A stretch of DNA of 64,000 bases from Collinsella sp. (lineage in GTDB: Bacteria; Actinomycetota; Coriobacteriia; Coriobacteriales; Coriobacteriaceae), in the NCBI GenBank assembly GCA_019414045.1, contig DXMW01000031.1, positions 217,712-281,711 on the forward strand, read 5' to 3'. Below the pieces are notes generated by a model. The model saw nothing but the letters and a program-made list of their open reading frames with translations. It made no database searches and was not told the DNA's origin. How positions within the stretch are numbered: the first letter of the stretch is position 1; the number at the start of each line of letters is the position of its first letter. A program made the position numbers and the translations under genes. This document shows positions 28,433 to 37,165 of the stretch, one piece after another.

Positions 28433-28494
28433 AGCTCCCTTCGGGCTTGTTGGAATCGAACGTGTATCCGATTCCAACGTACCCAAAGGGAGCT
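28433..28494 (-). promoter_or_regulatory. Nested stem-loop covering the HAD ribosome site
   Basis: Outer stem AGCTCCCTT/AAGGGAGCT and inner stem TTGGAATCG/CGATTCCAA with a 10-base loop. On the minus strand the outer 3' arm contains the GGGAG ribosome site. It may instead be a terminator for ade, since it ends in GCTTTTC. Confidence 0.6.
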
Positions 28495-28598
28495 CAAATA
28501 AGACTCCGCGGGCGTAAACGTTACAAGGACCTGGCAAATAGCTCACACATGCCAGAGGTCTCACGGTCGCGGCGTCAGGCGACACGCCACCCCGATGA

Positions 28599-30419
28599 CT
28601 AGTCGGCGTAGGTGAAGGTTGTAACGTCGAACATGCCCTCGGGGCGGATGCGGAGCGTCGGGATAACCGGCAGGGGCAGGAAGATGATGCCCATGATGGG
28701 GTCGAGCGGCGGCTCAATACCCATGGCGCGTGCCTTGACCATAAAGTCGTCGTGCTGCGCGGCAACGTCCTCGGCCGTGCCTTCGCTCATAAGGCCACCG
28801 AGCGCCAGCGGAATGCGCGCCACGACCTCGCCGTTACGCACCAGCACGTGGCCGCCCTGGCCCACGGCCTCAACGGCAGCCATCATATCGGCCGCGTTGT
28901 CGCCCACCACGCACACGTTGTGCGAGTCGTGGCCGATCGTCGAGGCGATGGCACCGCCCGTAATGGCAAAGCCACGCACCCAGCCGCGACCAATGTGCTT
29001 GCCAACAAGACCCAGGCCCGCAGGGCCATCACCGTCGGCCCCCTCGGCCTGCAGTGACAAGCCGCGGCCGTGGCGCTCGATCAGCATAATGCGGCGCAGG
29101 CCCTCGGCATTCTCGGGACGAGCCATGCCCGTGATGGCCTTGCCCGGCACCACGTCGATCACGGCCTCACCCGGCTTAAAGGCATAGTCGAACACGTCAA
29201 GCGATAGCTTCGGCAGCTTAACGGAAGCACGCAGCTCATCGGCAAGGGCCGCAACCTCGGCCATCTCGGGTGCGATCTCGCCCACAAAGGTGCCGTCCTG
29301 CGCCACCAGAGCACCGGCGGCATATACGCGATGCGGAGCCGTGGCAAACGTCAGGTCGTTGAGTACCAGCAGGTCGGCACGCTTGCCCGGGGCGATGGCG
29401 CCACGCAGCTCGTGCGGGTCGCGGCAACCGTGGTCCAGGCCAAACGCCTCGGCCGTGGAGAGGGACGCCATAGAGATGGCAACCACGGGGTCGATACCGG
29501 CCTCGATAGCCACGCGACAGGCATTGTCGATCATGCCGGTCGCAAGCGCATCGGAAGGGGCGCGGTCGTCAGTCGCAAAGCAACAGCGGCGGGCGCGCGC
29601 GGGATTCTCCAGCAGCATCGGCGACAGGTTGGCCAGGTCATGGCTGCAGGTGCCCTCGCGCAGCATCACGTACATGCCACGAGACAGCTTGTCGAGCGCC
29701 TCCTCGGGAATCGTCGACTCATGGTCGGCGATAATGCCCGCCGCGGCATAGGCATTGAGGTCCTTGCCGGCAACGAGCGGCGCATGGCCGTCGACCTGCT
29801 TGGACGGCGTCTGGTTGGCAGCATCGATGCGAGCACAGGTCTCAGGATCGGCCATAAAGACACCCGGCAGGTTCATCATCTCGCCCAGGCCAAAAACGTC
29901 GCCCGGATGCTCGGCAAAAAACGCCTGCATGTCAGCGGCGGTAATCACAGCGCCCGCTTGCTCATCGGGCAGCGCGGGCACGCACGAAGGCATCATGTAC
30001 TTGATGGAGATGGGTGTACGGCGGCCGTCCTCAATCATAAAGCGCAAGCCATCGAGACCGGCAACATTGGCAATCTCGTGGCTGTCGGCAATAGCGGTGG
30101 TGGTACCGCGCGTCGCCGCCATGCGTGCATACTCGGCAGGGCGGATGTTCGAAGACTCGATATGCAGATGCCCGTCAATAAAACCGGGGGCAAGATAGCG
30201 GCCCTGGCAATCGATGACCTCGGCAGCCTCATACGTACCGGCGGCATCGTCGCGACCGTCGTAGAGCACGCCGACGATCACACCGTCCTTGACGGCAACG
30301 CTACCGGGCGCCACGCGCTGACCGTACACGTCGACAATCTGCGCATTGGTAAACAGCGTGTCGACGGGCACGCGGCCCTCGGCGGCCTCGATCACAGACC
30401 TCATGACCTCAACGGACAT
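28599..30419 (-). CDS. ade: Adenine deaminase
   Basis: Deaminates adenine to hypoxanthine and ammonia in purine salvage or catabolism. It has 606 residues of the amidohydrolase fold, with the metal-binding HxH in GFIDGHLHIESSN, the SHEIANV segment, GEMMNLPGV and GKRADLLVLNDL. The family C-terminal domain follows (GLVGKHIGRGWVRGFAITGG). I chose the ATG at 30419, preceded by AAGGAGAAGG; the frame is open to 30635 without a site. In this genome it may feed the purine/ureide genes at 49-60 kb, although it lies 20 kb away. Confidence 0.94.
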   Translation of the reverse strand: MSVEVMRSVIEAAEGRVPVDTLFTNAQIVDVYGQRVAPGSVAVKDGVIVGVLYDGRDDAAGTYEAAEVIDCQGRYLAPGFIDGHLHIESSNIRPAEYARMAATRGTTTAIADSHEIANVAGLDGLRFMIEDGRRTPISIKYMMPSCVPALPDEQAGAVITAADMQAFFAEHPGDVFGLGEMMNLPGVFMADPETCARIDAANQTPSKQVDGHAPLVAGKDLNAYAAAGIIADHESTIPEEALDKLSRGMYVMLREGTCSHDLANLSPMLLENPARARRCCFATDDRAPSDALATGMIDNACRVAIEAGIDPVVAISMASLSTAEAFGLDHGCRDPHELRGAIAPGKRADLLVLNDLTFATAPHRVYAAGALVAQDGTFVGEIAPEMAEVAALADELRASVKLPKLSLDVFDYAFKPGEAVIDVVPGKAITGMARPENAEGLRRIMLIERHGRGLSLQAEGADGDGPAGLGLVGKHIGRGWVRGFAITGGAIASTIGHDSHNVCVVGDNAADMMAAVEAVGQGGHVLVRNGEVVARIPLALGGLMSEGTAEDVAAQHDDFMVKARAMGIEPPLDPIMGIIFLPLPVIPTLRIRPEGMFDVTTFTYAD

Positions 30420-30698
30420 ACCTTCTCCTTTAACCGTAGAAAACAGCTGCGGAGCGGACAGGCCTTCACCGCAGCAAGACAATAGCCATTGTATGCCCAA
30501 ACGATGGGTCGGGAATACACCCCCTCCGCTTAACGGCACACGCCGCTTGGCGCAATGAGGGCAGGTTGCTTTGTACCAATGACAAGGAGTGTCCCAAAGT
30601 GCCGGCACAAAAGGAACGTCCCCAAGTGCCAACAACGGCAGCGCCGATGTTTTGGCAACGACAGCGAGCGAATCGTATTTGGTAAAACCGCGTAACTA
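30420..30698. other. Spacer between ade and the tyrS terminator
   Basis: No gene seen. It contains GTCCC repeat copy 2 (30581-30630). The ade promoter should be here but is not obvious. Confidence 0.55.
30581..30630. repeat. GTCCC-rich intergenic repeat, copy 2
   Basis: GTGTCCCAAAGTGCCGGCAC followed by GGAACGTCCCCAAGTGCC; related to 27582-27630. Confidence 0.6.
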
Positions 30699-30737
30699 AA
30701 CAAGGCCGCAGTCGGGAATCCCGGCTGCGGCCTTGTT
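30699..30737 (-). terminator. Bidirectional-looking terminator of tyrS
   Basis: AACAAGGCCGCAG(T)CGGG and its complement form an 18-bp stem with one mismatch and a 4-base loop. It lies 26 bases past the tyrS stop. Confidence 0.85.
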
Positions 30738-30762
30738 GCAACTTGTAAGGTCAACTCACTCG

Positions 30763-31974
30763 TTAAATCAACTTGAAGCCCTTGCGCTTGCCTACGGAGA
30801 GGGTGTCGCCCAGCTTGAGGGCGCTCGGGTCGATGTTGTAGCTCTTGGGAGCCACGGCCTTGCCGTTGATCTTGACGCCGCCGCCGTCGATGTCGCGACG
30901 GGCCTGGCCGGCGCTGGCCGAAAGACCCAGGTCCTTGAGCAAGCCAGCGAGGTAGATCTGGCCCTCGTCGTTGACAGTCAGCTCGACATGTTTCTCGGGG
31001 AAGTCGGCAAGCTGGCCCTCCTTGAACACACGGTCGAACTCGGCCTGGGCCTCGTCGCCGGCGCCGGCGCCGTGGTAGGTATCGCACAGGTCGCGGCCCA
31101 GAGCGCGCTTGAGCTCGTAGGGGTCGGCGGAACCGTCGGCCAGGGCGGCGTCGATCTTATCGACCTCGGCCGGGGCGAGCGAGCTCGCCAGACGATAGTA
31201 CTTGCCGATCATCTCGTCGGGGATGGACATGGTCTTGCCGAACATATCCTTGGGAGCGTCGGTCAGGCCGATGTAGTTGCCGTAGGACTTGGACATCTTG
31301 CGCACGCCGTCGGTACCCTCGAGCAGCGGCATGGTGAGCGCGATCTGCGGTTCCATGCCCATCTTCTCCATGAGCTCACGGCCGGCGAGCAGGTTAAAGA
31401 GCTGGTCGGTGCCGCCCATCTCGACGTCGGCCTTGATCTGCACGGAGTCGAAGGCCTGCATCACGGGGTACAGGAACTCGTGCAGGGCAATCGGCGTCTG
31501 GGACTGGTAGCGCTTGGTAAAGTCGTCGCGCTCGAGGATGCGGGCGACGGTGAACTTGGAGCACACCTGCAAAAGACCGGCCAGGTCCATCGAAAGGATC
31601 CAGTCGCCGTTGTGCACGATGGTGGTCTTCTCGGGGTCCAGGATCTTCATGGCCTGGCTCACGTAGGTCTCGGCGTTGGCCTCGATCTGCTCCTGCGAAA
31701 GCTGCGGACGGGTGGAATTCTTGCCCGAGGGGTCGCCGATCAGCGCGGTACCGTTGCCAATGATAAGGGTGACGTTGTGGCCCAGGTCCTGGAACTGACG
31801 CATCTTGCGCAGGGGCACGGCATGGCCCAGGTGCAGGTCGGGGCTGGTGGGATCGACGCCGAGCTTGATGTTGAGGGGCTCGCCCTTCTCAAGCTTCTTG
31901 CGAAGGTCGGCCTCGGGGACGATCTGTGCTGCACCCGAGGTGATGATACGCATTTGCTCGTCAACAGACAGCAT
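30763..31974 (-). CDS. tyrS: Tyrosyl-tRNA synthetase
   Basis: A class I aminoacyl-tRNA synthetase that charges tRNA-Tyr. It has 403 residues, with the HIGH-type motif in PDLHLGHAVPL, KMSKS intact in RKMSKSYGNYI and a C-terminal S4 RNA-binding domain (about 340-403, SAGQARRDIDGGGVKING). The form of the KMSKS region fits the TyrZ-like subclass. I see no T-box leader in the 97-base gap before the U32 peptidase gene. Confidence 0.96.
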   Translation of the reverse strand: MLSVDEQMRIITSGAAQIVPEADLRKKLEKGEPLNIKLGVDPTSPDLHLGHAVPLRKMRQFQDLGHNVTLIIGNGTALIGDPSGKNSTRPQLSQEQIEANAETYVSQAMKILDPEKTTIVHNGDWILSMDLAGLLQVCSKFTVARILERDDFTKRYQSQTPIALHEFLYPVMQAFDSVQIKADVEMGGTDQLFNLLAGRELMEKMGMEPQIALTMPLLEGTDGVRKMSKSYGNYIGLTDAPKDMFGKTMSIPDEMIGKYYRLASSLAPAEVDKIDAALADGSADPYELKRALGRDLCDTYHGAGAGDEAQAEFDRVFKEGQLADFPEKHVELTVNDEGQIYLAGLLKDLGLSASAGQARRDIDGGGVKINGKAVAPKSYNIDPSALKLGDTLSVGKRKGFKLI

Positions 31975-32071
31975 TGGGTATCCTCCTTTTGCTATAGCAC
32001 CCTCACCGGATACGGCGGTGCTGGAAGTTCATAAACCCACTAATAATAACCAAAACAGCGCGACGCGGCAC

Positions 32072-34048
32072 CTACGACAGGAAAATCCTCGTCCTGCCGC
32101 ACGCGTCGATAACGACCGGCAAACGCGTGCCGTCACGTTCGACCAAAAAGCGCGCCTGCTGACGGCGCGAGCAGTCACGGCAACGGACCTGCCCCGTTGC
32201 ATCCGTGGCGCAGGCGCCCTCGGCAGTCAGCAAGCAGTGCTCGCACACCATGAGCTCGGGACGGTCGGCATCGACAGGCCCCAAGACACCGGGGCAAGCG
32301 GCAAGTTCGGCAACACGCTCCGCATCATTGCCGAGCAACTCGGCCGACAAGCACGCCCGCCCCGCACCGAGTCCGCGCAGCCAGGTAAGCGTGGCCCGAT
32401 TGGCACAGAACACCGGCGCCGCCACGTCAAACGTTGTGCCCAGCTCGCGGGCCATCGCCACTTGTCCCAGATTGCGGCAGACGACGCGCCCGGCACGCTG
32501 CATAAGCGCCCGAGTCCGCTCGGCGTCGCCCGCGCGGCACACTTCGTCGAGCACCACCGTTGTATCGGACAGATCTCGCTCATCGCACGGACCCACATCC
32601 ATCAGCTCCCAGGCAAAGACCATACGAGCAAAATCCTCGCGCTTTGCCGGCCCCGCCGACCCCGCCAACTCCGTCGACGCACCGCCATCCACCGCAGCGT
32701 CCTCAAAGGGCAGCACCTCAACGGCACGCGCAACGGGCGCAATCGCATCCGCCTCGGCCCGCATGCGCTCCAACACCGCCGCCGCCTGATCCAACACGCC
32801 GGCGCTGCGAATCAGATAGACCTCGCAGCCCGCGTCCACCTTACGTTTGCAATGCACGACGATGCGCTCTCCCGCAGCGGCATCCACGGGGCAAGGCACC
32901 TGTGGCCAGCGCTTGGGCACATCGGGACGCGCGTCGGCACCCGGGTAAAATCGAATTTCGAGCGTATCGCCCGCCGCCACGGCGGCATCAAGCTCAACCG
33001 TCACCTCTTCGTGACCCACCGCCACCAAGTGGCCCACGCGCACGCCCTGGTTGATCGCGCGCTCAAAGCTCATGAGCTCGGCACCCGAACGACCCCGCAG
33101 GTAAGCATCGGTAAACCCACGGTTAAACGACCTTCCCAGCTCGCGTTCAAGCTCTTCCACGGCACCGGAGTCCCACGCGCCGTCGCACAGCATATCGAGT
33201 GCCCGACGCCACACCCTCACCACGTTGAATACGTAATCGGAATTCTTCATGCGTCCCTCGATCTTGAGCGATGCCACGCCGGCGGCAACAAGCTCGGGCA
33301 GGTGCGCGATACCCAGATAGTCACGCGGACACAGTAGACGATCCCCCTCGACGGCGACAACGCTCTGTCCCGCCTCGTCCACTAGGTCGTACGCCAGACG
33401 GCACGGCTGCGTGCAGTCGCCGCGCATCGCCGAGCGCCCACGCCGCAGGACCGAGAACTCGCACGCCCCCGAATAGCCGATGCAAATCGCACCGTGGCAG
33501 AATACCTCGATGGGCACGCCCGTGGCACATAGCGCCGCAATCTCGTCGACCGTCAGCTCGCGTGCCGTCGTCACGCGCTCGACCCCCAGCTCATCGGCGG
33601 CAAGCCGCACGGCACCCTCGCTATGAGCGCCCGCCTGCGTGGACAGGTGAATCTCGACCCCGGGAATCGCCGCGCGCAGCGCGCAGGCCAACCCGGCATC
33701 GGCGACAATCAGAGCATCGGCGCCCAGCTCCAGTGCATGAGCTCCCAACGCCACCGCGTCGGACAACTCATCGTCAAACACGAACACGTTGAGCGTTACG
33801 TACACACGCACGCCATGGGCATGCGCCACGGCGCAGCCGCGCGCAAACTCGTTATCCGTAAAGCCATGGGCGCTCACACGGGCGTTAAAGCCGCCCAACC
33901 CCGCATAGATGGCATCGGCACCCGCGGCGATGGCCGCAAGCATCTGGTCGAGTCCGCCCGCCGGCGCCAGCAGCTCGGGCAGCGCCGCACCGGCAGCATC
34001 CAATCCAGTCTCGTATTGTCCGCTCGGCCCCATCGTCCGAATCGCCAT
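32072..34048 (-). CDS. U32 family peptidase / RNA hydroxylation-type protein
   Basis: A 658-residue protein of the U32 collagenase-like family. The N-terminal TIM-barrel-like domain begins LLAPAGGLDQMLAAIAAGADAIYAGL. The Cys-rich signature is present: FCHGAICIGYSGACEFS, then RGDCTQPCRLAY and SLKIEGRMKN. A C-terminal part adds another Cys cluster (CEHCLLTAEGACATD). Related proteins (RlhA, TrhP) act in RNA hydroxylation, so a peptidase activity should not be assumed. I chose the ATG at 34048 with AAGGAG 7 bases upstream. It is divergent from the class A PBP gene. Confidence 0.88.
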   Translation of the reverse strand: MAIRTMGPSGQYETGLDAAGAALPELLAPAGGLDQMLAAIAAGADAIYAGLGGFNARVSAHGFTDNEFARGCAVAHAHGVRVYVTLNVFVFDDELSDAVALGAHALELGADALIVADAGLACALRAAIPGVEIHLSTQAGAHSEGAVRLAADELGVERVTTARELTVDEIAALCATGVPIEVFCHGAICIGYSGACEFSVLRRGRSAMRGDCTQPCRLAYDLVDEAGQSVVAVEGDRLLCPRDYLGIAHLPELVAAGVASLKIEGRMKNSDYVFNVVRVWRRALDMLCDGAWDSGAVEELERELGRSFNRGFTDAYLRGRSGAELMSFERAINQGVRVGHLVAVGHEEVTVELDAAVAAGDTLEIRFYPGADARPDVPKRWPQVPCPVDAAAGERIVVHCKRKVDAGCEVYLIRSAGVLDQAAAVLERMRAEADAIAPVARAVEVLPFEDAAVDGGASTELAGSAGPAKREDFARMVFAWELMDVGPCDERDLSDTTVVLDEVCRAGDAERTRALMQRAGRVVCRNLGQVAMARELGTTFDVAAPVFCANRATLTWLRGLGAGRACLSAELLGNDAERVAELAACPGVLGPVDADRPELMVCEHCLLTAEGACATDATGQVRCRDCSRRQQARFLVERDGTRLPVVIDACGRTRIFLS

Positions 34049-34210
34049 CGACAAACTCCTTACCAAGGTATGCATTCACTCTGAAAAATGCCGTCTTCCA
34101 GCATACACGAGGCCTCGCGCGCCCCGTTTGGTTTATCGTGTAATAACTTATGTCCATCCTGCCCCGACGGCACATCCACCGTCCGGCACGACATACCTGG
34201 AGGTCAATAT

Positions 34211-36409
34211 ATGGGTCCTCGCCAACGACAGGGACGCAGCCGTTCAAAGACGCATGCTCTGCCCATAATCCTGCTCTCGTTTTTGGGCTTTCTGCTGATT
34301 GCGGGCGTGGCATTTGGCATCGGCATGGTCGGCAACGTCAACCGCTGGCTGTCCGATCTGCCCGACTACACCGACGCCAACGCGTATCTGGTGAGCGAGC
34401 CCACCGAGATCGTCGACTGCAACGGCAACAAGATCGCGAGCTTCTACACGCAAAACCGCAAGTCCATCACCAAGGACGAGGTCTCCCCCTACGTGCTGCA
34501 GGGCACCGTTGACGTCGAGGACGAGCGCTTCTACGAGCACGGCGGTATCGACCTGTGGGGTATCGCGCGTGCTGCGGTGGCAACCCTCGGTGGCGGGCAC
34601 GAAGGCGCCTCGACGATCACCCAGCAGCTTGTGCGCAACACCATCCTGCAGGAGGAGCAGTTCGACTCGACCATTGAGCGTAAGGTGCGCGAGGCCTACA
34701 TCGCCATCAAGATGGAGGACATGTACTCCAAAGACGAGATCCTCATGATGTACCTCAACACCATCTATTACGGCCACGGCGCCTACGGCATCGAGGCCGC
34801 AGCCGAGACCTATCTGTCCAAGAGCGCCGCCGACCTCACCCTCAGCGAGGCCGCGCTGCTCATCGGCCTTCCCAACTCGCCTTCGCAGTACGACCCCACG
34901 GTCAACCCCGACCTGGCGCTGTCTCGCCGCAACAAGGTTCTCGACAACATGCTGCGCCTGGGCCACATCACCCAGGAGGAGCACGATGCCGCACAGGCCG
35001 AGCCCATCACCCTCAACGTGACCGAGATTTCGGGCAGCGGCGTCGACGTATACTCGCAGCCCTACTTTGTCTCCTACGTCAAGCAGCTACTGGAGCAGGA
35101 GTTCTCGACCGACGTGCTCTTTAAGGGCGGCCTGACCGTCAAGACCACCATCGACCCCACGATGCAGCAGGTGGCAGAGAATGCCGTCCGCGAGCAGCTC
35201 GACACGCTCTCGCTTGACGGCCTGGACATGGGCATGGTCGTCGTCGACCCCAAGACCGGCTACATCAAGTGCATGGTGGGCGGCTACGACTACAACGCCG
35301 ACGAGAACCACGTAAACCATGCCACGGCCAAGCGTCCCGTCGGCTCCACCTTTAAGGCCTTTACGCTGGCAACTGCCATCCAAAACGGCATGAACCCCAA
35401 CGTCACCCTCAACTGCAACTCGCCGCTCAAGGCCAAGGGCACCACAACCGAGGTACAAAACTACGCCAACCAGAGCTATGGCAACATCACGCTTAAGCAG
35501 GCGACGGCATACTCCTCCAACACCGGCTACATCCAGGTGGCGGAAGCCGTCGGCAACAGCAAGATCATCTCGCTCGTCAAAAAGCTCGGCATCGACCCCG
35601 CCAAGGACAACATCGAGGACGTTCCCGTCATGACCCTCGGCACCGGCTCGATCTCGCCGCTCGAGATGGCCGCCGCCTACGCGACGTTTGCCAACGGCGG
35701 CTACTATCGCCAGCCGATCGCCATCACCGAGATTGACTCTCGTACCGGTTCGGTGCTGTACCAGCACACCGACAATCCCTCACAGGTGCTTACCGAGGGC
35801 GAGGCCGCCGCGGTCACCGATGTTCTGTCCGGCGTCATGAAGGGCAGCGGTACGGGTGCTGCCGGCGCCCTGAGTGTCAACCAGCCCTATGCCGGCAAGA
35901 CGGGCACCACCGACAACACCACCAACCTGTGGTTCTGCGGCTATACCCCGCAGCTGGCGTGCGCCCTGTGGACCGGCTATTCCGCGGGCGAGATCCCCAT
36001 CCAAAAATACGGCACGGACCTGCTGGGCGACAGCACCAACCTGCCTGTCTTTAAGCGGTTTATGAACACCGTTCTGACCGGTACCGAGCGCGAGGAGTTT
36101 GCGACCGGAACGGCGCCCACCTACAAGAACAACAGCGTCTGGAAGTTCTACGGCACCAACAACACCAAGAAGTCGGAGAACGACGACAAGGACAAGGACG
36201 AGGACGAAGAGGAAACCACCACAACGACTACCACGACGACCACGACCACCGAGACCACGGGCGGTGACACCACCGGCGGCACCGGTACGACCGGTGGTTC
36301 GACGGGCGGCTCCACTGGTGGTTCGACCGGCGGCGATGGCGGCACGCCTACGCCTACGCCTACGCCCACTCCCGACCCCTCGCCCACGCCTGACGATACG
36401 GTCGGCTAG
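34211..36409 (+). CDS. Class A penicillin-binding protein with Thr/Gly/Pro tail
   Basis: A bifunctional peptidoglycan glycosyltransferase and transpeptidase, anchored by one helix near residues 17-42. The GT51 domain has EDERFYEHGGID and GASTITQQLVRN. The transpeptidase has Ser in GSTFKAF, SSNTGY and GKTGTTDN. The last 90 residues are low complexity: an acidic Lys/Asp/Glu stretch, a run of Thr, then TGGS repeats and a PTPTPTP end, probably a wall-spanning tail. I chose the ATG at 34211 behind TGGAGGT; the frame is open from 34088. It ends in its own terminator. Confidence 0.94.
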   Translation: MGPRQRQGRSRSKTHALPIILLSFLGFLLIAGVAFGIGMVGNVNRWLSDLPDYTDANAYLVSEPTEIVDCNGNKIASFYTQNRKSITKDEVSPYVLQGTVDVEDERFYEHGGIDLWGIARAAVATLGGGHEGASTITQQLVRNTILQEEQFDSTIERKVREAYIAIKMEDMYSKDEILMMYLNTIYYGHGAYGIEAAAETYLSKSAADLTLSEAALLIGLPNSPSQYDPTVNPDLALSRRNKVLDNMLRLGHITQEEHDAAQAEPITLNVTEISGSGVDVYSQPYFVSYVKQLLEQEFSTDVLFKGGLTVKTTIDPTMQQVAENAVREQLDTLSLDGLDMGMVVVDPKTGYIKCMVGGYDYNADENHVNHATAKRPVGSTFKAFTLATAIQNGMNPNVTLNCNSPLKAKGTTTEVQNYANQSYGNITLKQATAYSSNTGYIQVAEAVGNSKIISLVKKLGIDPAKDNIEDVPVMTLGTGSISPLEMAAAYATFANGGYYRQPIAITEIDSRTGSVLYQHTDNPSQVLTEGEAAAVTDVLSGVMKGSGTGAAGALSVNQPYAGKTGTTDNTTNLWFCGYTPQLACALWTGYSAGEIPIQKYGTDLLGDSTNLPVFKRFMNTVLTGTEREEFATGTAPTYKNNSVWKFYGTNNTKKSENDDKDKDEDEEETTTTTTTTTTTTETTGGDTTGGTGTTGGSTGGSTGGSTGGDGGTPTPTPTPTPDPSPTPDDTVG

Positions 36410-36431
36410 AAATCATCCGGCCATAAGCAAC

Positions 36432-36472
36432 AAGGCCCCCGAGCAGCCTATTGAACTGCTCGGGGGCCTTTT
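36432..36472 (+). terminator. Rho-independent terminator of the PBP gene
   Basis: AAGGCCCCCGAGCAG and CTGCTCGGGGGCCTT form a 15-bp perfect stem followed by TT. Both flanks would serve either strand. Confidence 0.92.
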
Positions 36473-36512
36473 AGTTTGAAGCGACCTGGTGGGCGGTCTT
36501 TATACCGGCAAT

Positions 36513-36546
36513 CAAAAAGGGGTACCGACCAACGTCGATACCCCTT
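36513..36546 (-). terminator. Rho-independent terminator of argR
   Basis: AAGGGGTA and TACCCCTT pair, with CGAC/GTCG inside; the minus-strand tail is TTTTTG. Confidence 0.85.
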
Positions 36547-36595
36547 ACAAGCCACCATGTCAGTGCACGAAGTGCCGAGCGCACGACCCGCACGC

Positions 36596-37033
36596 CTACT
36601 TGCGAGAATTGCTCAGCTTATTGATCAGTGCCTCGAGGCGCTCGCCGTCCTCGGCCGTCTGGGCAATAACCAAAATCGTATCGTTGCCGGCAAGCGAGCC
36701 AAGCACATCGGGCAACTCGGCCGCGTCAACGGCGGCGGCGATGCCGGAAGCCGTGCCAGGCTGAGCCTTGATCATAACCAGATTATCGGTACGCAGAACG
36801 CCCGTTACGAGCTCGGAAACCATACGCTGCAGGTGTAGGTCCTCTGCCAGAACATAGATGCCCTCAGGGAGCTTACGCAGCCCCATGTCGGCAATATCGC
36901 GAGAGACAGTCGCCTGCGTGCAATCAAAGCCCATAGCACGGAGCTCATCGACCAGCACGCGCTGCGTGCGGACATCCTTATTGCGCACAATATCTCTAAT
37001 GGCATCCTGGCGCCCATTGCGTTTTTTAGCCAT
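36596..37033 (-). CDS. argR: Arginine repressor
   Basis: A 145-residue regulator: winged helix at the N-terminus (VDELRAMGFDCTQATVSRDIADMGL) and an arginine-binding hexamerisation domain at the C-terminus with the GTASGIAAAVDAAELPDVLGSLAGNDTI-type segment. It represses biosynthesis genes or activates catabolic genes when arginine is abundant. I chose the ATG at 37033, preceded by GAGAGAGGG. An ARG-box-like sequence 77 bases upstream suggests autoregulation. No arginine biosynthesis gene is adjacent. Confidence 0.94.
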   Translation of the reverse strand: MAKKRNGRQDAIRDIVRNKDVRTQRVLVDELRAMGFDCTQATVSRDIADMGLRKLPEGIYVLAEDLHLQRMVSELVTGVLRTDNLVMIKAQPGTASGIAAAVDAAELPDVLGSLAGNDTILVIAQTAEDGERLEALINKLSNSRK

Positions 37034-37109
37034 ACAAACCCTCTCTCCAAAAGATGGCGGAGACAATCAATCAGTGTTTGAATAGTTTAGCGCTATTTGA
37101 AGGCTTTTG

Positions 37110-37123
37110 TGAATAAGAACGCA
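37110..37123. promoter_or_regulatory. ARG-box-like operator upstream of argR
   Basis: TGAATAAGAACGCA matches 12 of 14 positions of the central Bacillus-type ARG box TGAATAAAAATKCA. Confidence 0.5.
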
Positions 37124-37165
37124 TTTCGAAACAATTCTATGCAAGTTTGTTTCGTAATGAGCCGT

